Assembly: GCA_947447095.1 (NCBI GenBank)
Contig: CANFIL010000002.1
Span: forward strand, 1-26,916
DNA length: 26,916 nt
Source of the DNA: Actinomycetota bacterium
GTDB taxonomy: Bacteria; Actinomycetota; Actinomycetes; S36-B12; UBA5976
Direction of reading: 5' to 3'
Below the pieces are notes generated by a model that worked only from the letters and a program-made list of their open reading frames with translations, did no database searches and was not told the origin of the DNA. Of the stretch, positions 22,138-26,916 are shown piece by piece. The first letter of the stretch is position 1. Each line of letters starts with the position of its first letter. Both the position numbers and the translations under genes were made by a program.

Positions 22138-22143
22138 TATTCT
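22138..22143 (+). promoter_or_regulatory. Putative -10 element of leaderless senX3
   Basis: TATTCT is followed by six bases and the GTG at 22150, identical in hexamer and spacing to ppx/gppA. The intervening TGGGGT is not a good ribosome site at that distance. Confidence 0.45.
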
Positions 22144-22149
22144 TGGGGT

Positions 22150-23289
22150 GTGTCCACTCTTGTCTGGCTTGCGCTCCTTGGAGCCGCGCTTTTAGTCGGT
22201 CTTGTGGCTGGTAGAGCCACCAAGAGAATCCCAGAAGTTACAAATACGTACCCCGAAGACCAAATCGCGGCGCTCACACAGATTTTGGACGTCCTTCCAG
22301 ATGCAGCGGCTCTCGTCGATGCGACCGACGTTGTCGTAGCCAGCAGTTCGAACTGTGTTGCCATGGGCCTGATTACCACCGATCGGCTTGGCCCGGTGGT
22401 CTTGCGAGCCCTCAATCGCGAAGCGCACCGCACTGGTAAGACAGTCGCTAGGGATGCAACTATCAGCCGCACGGGTGACAGCCTGGGCAACTGGGAAGCG
22501 CGACTCCAGGTTTCGCCTCTTGAAAACAACTTGAGTCTGGTACTGGCTCAGGACTTGAGCGAAGAGCGACGCCTTAATGATGTCCGTCGTGATTTTGTCG
22601 CCAACGTTTCTCATGAACTCAAGACGCCGGTTGGCGCCCTGTCTCTATTGGCCGAGGCCGTTCAAGCCGCCGATCAAGACGTTGCCCAAGCTCGACACTT
22701 TGCCGCACGCATGCAACTTGAAGTTCGACGCCTTACCGACCTCATCACGGACCTCGTCGAACTCTCACGTGTTCAAGGCGATGCACCGCTTCGAAACTCA
22801 AAGCCAGTTCCGGTCCAAGACATTGTTGCCGAAGCTGTTGATTCAATGAAGATTGCTTCGGAAAAGCGCAAGATTCAAATTAACGTTGCGCCGGATATGA
22901 ATGTAGGTGCAATTTTTGGCGACGAAGGCCAACTGATAACAGCGCTTCGCAATCTCATTTCAAACGCGATTAATTATTCGCCCGAAGGCACCAAAGTTGG
23001 TGTTGGCGTCAAGCTCGTTGGTGACCAAGTTGAAATTACTGTCACGGATCAAGGACCTGGTATCTCCGAGGCAGATCAGTCGCGCATCTTTGAACGTTTC
23101 TATCGCGTTGACCCAGCCCGAAGTCGCGAAACAGGTGGCACGGGACTTGGCCTAGCAATCGTTAAGCACGTCTGCGCTAATCACGGCGGCGATTGTTCGG
23201 TATGGTCACGTGTCGGCGAAGGTTCAACTTTCACTTTGCAATTTCCAATTCATCACAGTCCCCAAAACCAAGAAATAGGTGGCAAATGA
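22150..23289 (+). CDS. senX3: Phosphate sensor histidine kinase SenX3
   Basis: This membrane kinase signals phosphate shortage to RegX3. The 379-residue product has one N-terminal membrane helix (about 4-21), a PAS-like domain (about 40-135), the phospho-acceptor region 'DFVANVSHELKTPVGAL' with His155, and a complete ATP-binding domain. The ATP domain shows 'ALRNLISNAINYSPEG' (N box), 'VTDQGPGIS' (G1), 'IFERFYRV' (F box) and 'GTGLGLAIVKH' (G2). All catalytic motifs are intact. The GTG at 22150 is supported by the membrane helix and a -10 hexamer at leaderless distance. The stop overlaps the regX3 start (ATGA), as in other actinobacterial senX3-regX3 pairs. Confidence 0.95.
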   Translation: MSTLVWLALLGAALLVGLVAGRATKRIPEVTNTYPEDQIAALTQILDVLPDAAALVDATDVVVASSSNCVAMGLITTDRLGPVVLRALNREAHRTGKTVARDATISRTGDSLGNWEARLQVSPLENNLSLVLAQDLSEERRLNDVRRDFVANVSHELKTPVGALSLLAEAVQAADQDVAQARHFAARMQLEVRRLTDLITDLVELSRVQGDAPLRNSKPVPVQDIVAEAVDSMKIASEKRKIQINVAPDMNVGAIFGDEGQLITALRNLISNAINYSPEGTKVGVGVKLVGDQVEITVTDQGPGISEADQSRIFERFYRVDPARSRETGGTGLGLAIVKHVCANHGGDCSVWSRVGEGSTFTLQFPIHHSPQNQEIGGK

Positions 23290-23969
23290 CCCGCGTACTT
23301 GTGATCGAAGATGAAGAGTCGTTCCGCGATGCATTGTCTTTCATGCTGACTCGTGAAGGCTATGACGTAGTTCTTGCTGCTGATGGCGCGCAGGGACTTA
23401 AGCAGTTCGAAGAAAAGCAGCCGGACTTAGTATTGCTTGACCTCATGCTTCCAGAAATTGCCGGAACTGAAGTGTGTCGACAGATTCGATTGAAGTCGAA
23501 TACGCCGATCATCATGTTGACTGCAAAAGACACCGAAGTTGACAAGGTTGTAGGTCTTGAGCTTGGCGCCGATGACTATGTAACAAAGCCGTTCTCTACT
23601 CGTGAACTTCTTGCTCGAATTCGTGCCGTGATGCGTCGTGGTTCTGAAACTGACGAATTTGATTCTGTTGGATCACTTGAAGGCGGCCCAATCCGTATGG
23701 ATGTCGAACGTCACGCAGTTTCAGTGAACGGCCAGCCCGTAGCGATGCCACTCAAAGAATTTGAATTACTCGAGCTCCTTATGCGCAATGCCGGTCGAGT
23801 GCTCACTCGAGGCCAGCTCATGGACCGCATTTGGGGTTCCAACTATGTGGGCGACGGCAAAACTTTGGATGTGCACGTCAAGCGAATTCGTTCCAAAATC
23901 GAGCCAGACCCAGCAAATCCGGTCTATTTGACGACAGTTCGCGGGCTGGGATACCGATTCGAAGCCTAG
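23286..23969 (+). CDS. regX3: Phosphate response regulator RegX3
   Basis: This OmpR/PhoB-type response regulator is activated by SenX3 under phosphate limitation. The 227-residue product has a receiver domain with acidic pocket Glu8-Asp9-Glu10, phospho-acceptor Asp52 ('LVLLDLMLPE') and the conserved Lys in 'DDYVTKPFS'. A winged-helix DNA-binding domain follows ('PLKEFELLELLMRNAGRVLTR', in its telling part 'LKEFELLELL', then 'TLDVHVKRIRSKIE' and 'TVRGLGYRFE'). The start ATG overlaps the senX3 stop. It probably binds the PHO-box-like repeats before senX3 and pstB. Confidence 0.96.
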   Translation: MTRVLVIEDEESFRDALSFMLTREGYDVVLAADGAQGLKQFEEKQPDLVLLDLMLPEIAGTEVCRQIRLKSNTPIIMLTAKDTEVDKVVGLELGADDYVTKPFSTRELLARIRAVMRRGSETDEFDSVGSLEGGPIRMDVERHAVSVNGQPVAMPLKEFELLELLMRNAGRVLTRGQLMDRIWGSNYVGDGKTLDVHVKRIRSKIEPDPANPVYLTTVRGLGYRFEA

Positions 23970-23980
23970 TTAAATTCGAA

Positions 23981-24013
23981 GTTAATTTAATGTTCACCTT
24001 GAATTCATCTAAC
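23981..24013 (+). promoter_or_regulatory. PHO-box-like triple direct repeat before pstB
   Basis: Three 11-base units follow one another: GTTAATTTAAT (23981-23991), GTTCACCTTGA (23992-24002) and ATTCATCTAAC (24003-24013). The middle unit carries the perfect core GTTCACC and the outer two are degenerate. A -10-like TAGGTT at 24041-24046 puts the start near 24053, so the repeats lie at about -40 to -72, like those before senX3. It indicates that pstB has its own phosphate-controlled promoter. Confidence 0.65.
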
Positions 24014-24090
24014 TAACCGATGCCATTTCCCTTGGCAAATTAGGTTTCAAGCACAGGCAATAGCCGTACGAAAAGGCCAAGGAAACAGCA

Positions 24091-24927
24091 ATGACTTTTA
24101 CTTCGACAACTGCACCGACGAACGCCGGCGCGGATGCTGCATTTGAAGATCGCATTCAGACTGCCCATCTTGAAGCGAAGAACATCAATGTATGGTTCGG
24201 TGACCGTCAGGTACTCAAGGACATCAATCTGTCGTTCCCTGAAAATTCAGTGACAGCTCTGATCGGACCTAGTGGTTGCGGTAAGTCAACATTTATTCGC
24301 ACGTTGAACCGCATGCACGAATTCATTCCAGGTGCAGGCCTTTCCGGCGAAGTTCTTTTTAACGGCAAGAACATTTACGATCGCGAAGTTGATCCGATCG
24401 AAACTCGCCTAAACATCGGTATGGTTTTCCAGAAGCCAAACCCATTCCCAACCATGTCAATTCGTGAAAATGTTCTCGCTGGACTTCGTCTTTCAGGCAC
24501 AAAGTCAAGCGATGAAGATTCATTGGTAGAAAAGTGCCTAACTCGCGCAAGCGTGTGGAACGAAGTCAAGGATCGCCTGGACTCACAGGCAGGTTCACTT
24601 TCCGGTGGACAGCAACAGCGTCTCTGCATTGCTCGTTCACTTGCGCTCGAGCCAGCTGTATTACTTATGGACGAACCTTGCTCGGCACTTGATCCAGGTT
24701 CCACCCGTCGTGTTGAAGATACGATCGCTGAACTATCGGACTCAATGACCATCGTTATTGTCACGCACAACATGCAGCAAGCACAGCGCGTATCTGACCA
24801 GACTGCATTCTTCTTGGCCGAAGATGGCAACCCTGGTTACGTTGTGGAATTCGGTCCAACCGACGCATTGTTCGCTGCACCTAACGAACCGCGCACCGAA
24901 GACTACGTCAACGGTCGTTTCGGATAA
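24091..24927 (+). CDS. pstB: Phosphate ABC transporter ATP-binding protein PstB
   Basis: This is the ATPase subunit of the high-affinity phosphate importer PstSCAB. The 278-residue product has Walker A 'GPSGCGKST' at 59-67, the Q-loop in 'MVFQKPNPFPTMSI' (a PstB hallmark), the ABC signature 'LSGGQQQRLCIARSLA', Walker B with catalytic Glu in 'LLMDEPCSALDP', and the H-loop in 'VIVTHNMQQA'. The first 25 residues are a variable tail. The ATG follows AAGGA. It is unusual that pstS, pstC and pstA do not precede it: regX3 lies directly upstream and a secreted phosphatase downstream, so the permease must be encoded elsewhere or lost. Confidence 0.95.
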   Translation: MTFTSTTAPTNAGADAAFEDRIQTAHLEAKNINVWFGDRQVLKDINLSFPENSVTALIGPSGCGKSTFIRTLNRMHEFIPGAGLSGEVLFNGKNIYDREVDPIETRLNIGMVFQKPNPFPTMSIRENVLAGLRLSGTKSSDEDSLVEKCLTRASVWNEVKDRLDSQAGSLSGGQQQRLCIARSLALEPAVLLMDEPCSALDPGSTRRVEDTIAELSDSMTIVIVTHNMQQAQRVSDQTAFFLAEDGNPGYVVEFGPTDALFAAPNEPRTEDYVNGRFG

Positions 24928-24945
24928 ACCGTCTAGACAAATTTT

Positions 24946-24979
24946 AAGAGCGCCGCAGTCCTTCGACTGCGGCGCTCTT
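24946..24979. terminator. Perfect 15-base hairpin after pstB
   Basis: AAGAGCGCCGCAGTC (24946-24960) pairs perfectly with GACTGCGGCGCTCTT (24965-24979) around a CTTC loop. No long T-run follows on the plus strand, yet stem strength and position 19 bases after the pstB stop make a terminator or mRNA 3'-end stabiliser likely. Confidence 0.75.
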
Positions 24980-25111
24980 GCGTTGGGAACTACGCCAACT
25001 ATTCCCCTAACAATAACTTTCTTTCTGCTCTCTGTTTGCCCACTCTTAACCTTCGGAACAGACACTAAAGACATCCCAACAACGGGATCACATTGAGAGG
25101 ACGTCATTACT

Positions 25112-26916
25112 ATGGCACGTCGAACAAATGTTGTTGCTACCAGTGCAGCTCTGCTCGCGCTTGTTAGTGGCACAGTTGCCATGACTCCTGTTTCAGCAAC
25201 GATCGCCAATGCAAATGCTTTTGGTACAACTTCTGCAACGCCAGAATACGTACAGTCATTTGTTGATAACAAGGCTTCGCTGGAACAGATTTTGACCGCA
25301 GGCGATACAGCGACTACCGGCGGATACAAGCTACCTGGCGTGCCAGATGGCACCGGTGTGGTGAAGAATGCCGATGGCACAACCACCCTGTATTTAAATC
25401 ATGAACTTTCAGCCTCTGACCCATACACAATGCGCACCGAGCGTCTTGCTGGTCAGGGCGCTTCGACCATTTCCAAGATCACGCTCAGCGCTTCTGGAAC
25501 TGTTACTGCATTCGAAGATGCAATCAAGAAGATCTCTTGGTACGACTACCAGGACAAGGCGTGGGACACCAATGGCCCATCAGCTCCTGATCTAGCTCCT
25601 GAAACCGATAGCTACGCCACACCAAACCACTCGAACGCACTGAACCGTTTCTGCTCTGCAACTTTGGTTCTCGGCGATCTAGCAACAAGCGTTACCGAAC
25701 CAGTAACAACCGCTCAGTATGTTTCTCGAGTTCGCGTTGTTAAGGGCAAGCGCGTTACTGAATACCAGAACAATGCTGGCAAGTGGTCAACCACAAAGGT
25801 TAAGAAGAACGTAACTCGTAACGTTGTCTCAACCTACGGCTGGGCTGATCCAGTATTCCTAACTTCTGAAGAAGGCAACGACGAATCACGTACCTTCGGT
25901 CTAGAAACCAAGACTGGCGAACTTGTTCAGCTACCAGCTTTCGGTCTCGGCGGAATGGAAAACACCAACGTTGCAGATTCAGCAGCAACTGGTAAGACAA
26001 CTGTTGCCATGGCCGGCGAAGACGGTGCTGCAACTGATAGCCAATTGTTCTTGTACAAGGGAACCAAGACCAAGACTGGTACATGGGCTGCTCGCGCAGG
26101 CCTAACCAATGGTCTTCGCTACGTAGCTCGCGCTACGCAGTCGGTACCTACTGTGAGCAGCAACGTAATCACTGGTTCGTCACTTGGCATTCTTGCTAAC
26201 GACGTCAAGGTTCGTGAAGCTCTTGCAACCAAGACTGTCAGCTCTGTAAAGAGTGGCGCCAATGCTCAGGTAACTGCCGTGAGTGTTGCTGTCGACGGCG
26301 GTGGCGCATTCAAGGTGACAATCGCTGCTGGCGATCAGAAGTTCAAGGTTGGCGACCATGTCACAATCTCAGGCTTCGATAGCACCGCTTCGGCCATTGC
26401 GGCTGCTGTGACCACTGGTAACACCGGCTCAATCACAAATGACGCTGTCAACGGCGAGCAAATCGTTACCGCGATTTCAAGCACATCATTCACATTCAAC
26501 GTTGACTCAGATGCCACGATTGCTACCACAGCATTCACTGGCCTCAAGGCAGATGCTCTTAGTGGCGATACTTTCGTCAAGACCTCAGCTGCATCTGGCG
26601 TAACCGAAGGTGACACTGTTGTGTTCGCTGGCTTCACTGCTGGTGACGCTGTTCTCAACGGTAAGTTCGAAGTAACCGGAACTCCATTGGATACCGTTTT
26701 CTCGATCCACCCAACTGGCGCAGCAATTGCAGCAGATCGCAACCTAGCTCCAACTGGCGTAACCGTTAACAAGACAATCGACATCGACTTCCGCAAGATT
26801 CCAACTGTGGCAAACGATGGCGATGCACTCTCAGGCGATGCACAGCAGACAATTGCAGCACTTCGCGGTACCGAATTTGCTCGCATCGAAGATGCACAGT
26901 TCGATCCAACAGATGC
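25112..26916 (+). CDS. Secreted PhoX/DUF839-type phosphatase-like protein (runs off window end)
   Basis: The first 601 residues are visible and the frame stays open to the last base. A Sec-like signal peptide starts 'MARRTNVVATSAALLALVSG' and probably ends near residue 35. PhoX family landmarks follow: 'YLNHELS' (NHE at 96-98), 'FLTSEEGNDES' (Glu253-Glu254), 'GLGGMENTNV' (Glu283), 'TTVAMAGEDGA', and 'GTEFARIEDAQFDP' (Glu593-Asp594). In PhoX such acidic residues bind iron and calcium for phosphoester cleavage. Between about 345 and 560 lies a beta-rich Thr/Ser/Gly insertion with two similar modules. PhoX enzymes usually use the Tat pathway, but no full twin-Arg motif is seen. The start follows GAGAGG at 25095-25100. 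Its place after regX3-pstB suggests phosphate scavenging; the exact substrate is unproven. Confidence 0.82.
   Translation, partial: MARRTNVVATSAALLALVSGTVAMTPVSATIANANAFGTTSATPEYVQSFVDNKASLEQILTAGDTATTGGYKLPGVPDGTGVVKNADGTTTLYLNHELSASDPYTMRTERLAGQGASTISKITLSASGTVTAFEDAIKKISWYDYQDKAWDTNGPSAPDLAPETDSYATPNHSNALNRFCSATLVLGDLATSVTEPVTTAQYVSRVRVVKGKRVTEYQNNAGKWSTTKVKKNVTRNVVSTYGWADPVFLTSEEGNDESRTFGLETKTGELVQLPAFGLGGMENTNVADSAATGKTTVAMAGEDGAATDSQLFLYKGTKTKTGTWAARAGLTNGLRYVARATQSVPTVSSNVITGSSLGILANDVKVREALATKTVSSVKSGANAQVTAVSVAVDGGGAFKVTIAAGDQKFKVGDHVTISGFDSTASAIAAAVTTGNTGSITNDAVNGEQIVTAISSTSFTFNVDSDATIATTAFTGLKADALSGDTFVKTSAASGVTEGDTVVFAGFTAGDAVLNGKFEVTGTPLDTVFSIHPTGAAIAADRNLAPTGVTVNKTIDIDFRKIPTVANDGDALSGDAQQTIAALRGTEFARIEDAQFDPTD
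26342..26727 (+). repeat. Two tandem beta-modules inside the PhoX-like protein
   Basis: Module 1 runs 'FKVGDHVTISGF' ... 'NGEQIVTAISSTSFTFNVD'; module 2 runs 'VTEGDTVVFAGF' ... 'NGKFEVTGTPLDTVFSIHP'. Both share the pattern GD-x-V-hydrophobic-x-GF, NG, V-T, and T/S-x-F at matching places. The similarity is at protein level only, as the DNA has diverged. Confidence 0.5.

Noticed and set aside
25034..25062. PHO-box-like repeat before the PhoX-like gene (GTTTGCC and CTTAACC at 11-base step)
   Set aside because: Each unit matches only five of seven core bases and no -10 element lies at the spacing seen for senX3 and pstB; too weak to call.
24742..25386. 214-codon minus-strand open frame spanning the pstB end and the PhoX-like gene start
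   Set aside because: It crosses the pstB hairpin and both genes in antisense, with no family features.
26335..26886. 183-codon minus-strand open frame opposite the PhoX-like gene
   Set aside because: Ser/Val/Ala-rich shadow; the plus-strand frame continues with PhoX motifs on both sides.

Overview
The window looks like a chromosome segment of an actinobacterium (Actinomycetota). Markers of that group are mycothiol synthesis (mshA), the redox repressor rex, the fused CobA-HemD protein, a 30-residue bS22-type ribosomal peptide next to a BldC/Xis-like HTH protein, system II cytochrome c maturation, DUF2516, and senX3-regX3. Gene order follows the ancestral actinobacterial blocks known from Mycobacterium and Streptomyces. 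Base composition is near 50% GC by eye, intergenic gaps are short (none above 300 bases), and many genes overlap. This suggests a small, streamlined, perhaps aquatic genome such as Nanopelagicales/acI, but that placement is an inference. No tRNA, rRNA, CRISPR array or insertion sequence was seen.

Layout. 1-1338 (minus): partial radA preceded by an unrecognised cysteine-rich protein. 1436-4723 (plus): ppx/gppA, proline dehydrogenase, proC, the HTH protein and the bS22 peptide, closed by a terminator. 4840-5640 (minus): a HAD-IB phosphatase, divergent from a glutaredoxin-like gene. 5702-12903 (plus): glutaredoxin, rex, cobA-hemD, a histidine phosphatase, then resA-ccdA-resB-ccsB. 12900-14920 (minus): a PLDc_N membrane protein and an eight-helix protein with a degenerate kinase core. 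15127-18795 (plus): clpC, terminator, DUF2516, methyltransferase-like gene. 18776-21287 (minus): mshA-ybjN-gpmA. 21344-26916: phosphate region with phoU (minus) divergent from senX3-regX3, then pstB and a secreted PhoX/DUF839 phosphatase running off the end.

How the parts work together. The phosphate region senses phosphate (SenX3-RegX3, PhoU), imports it (PstB) and probably releases it from organic esters outside the cell (PhoX-like). PHO-box-like repeats with an 11-base period lie about 36-72 bases before the predicted starts of both senX3 and pstB. The rex-to-ccsB run keeps redox sensing and cytochrome c assembly. However, hemA, hemC, hemB and hemL, which flank hemD in the usual actinobacterial order, are cleanly absent, although hemD is full length.

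Most notable observations: the heme-locus deletion; a repeated leaderless-promoter pattern (TANNNT, six or seven bases, start codon) in front of seven genes; the two PHO boxes; the membrane pseudokinase-like protein; a possible self-sequestering leader before the HTH gene; a hairpin covering the proC ribosome binding site; and a beta-module insertion in the PhoX-like enzyme. I found no clearly new multi-gene system.
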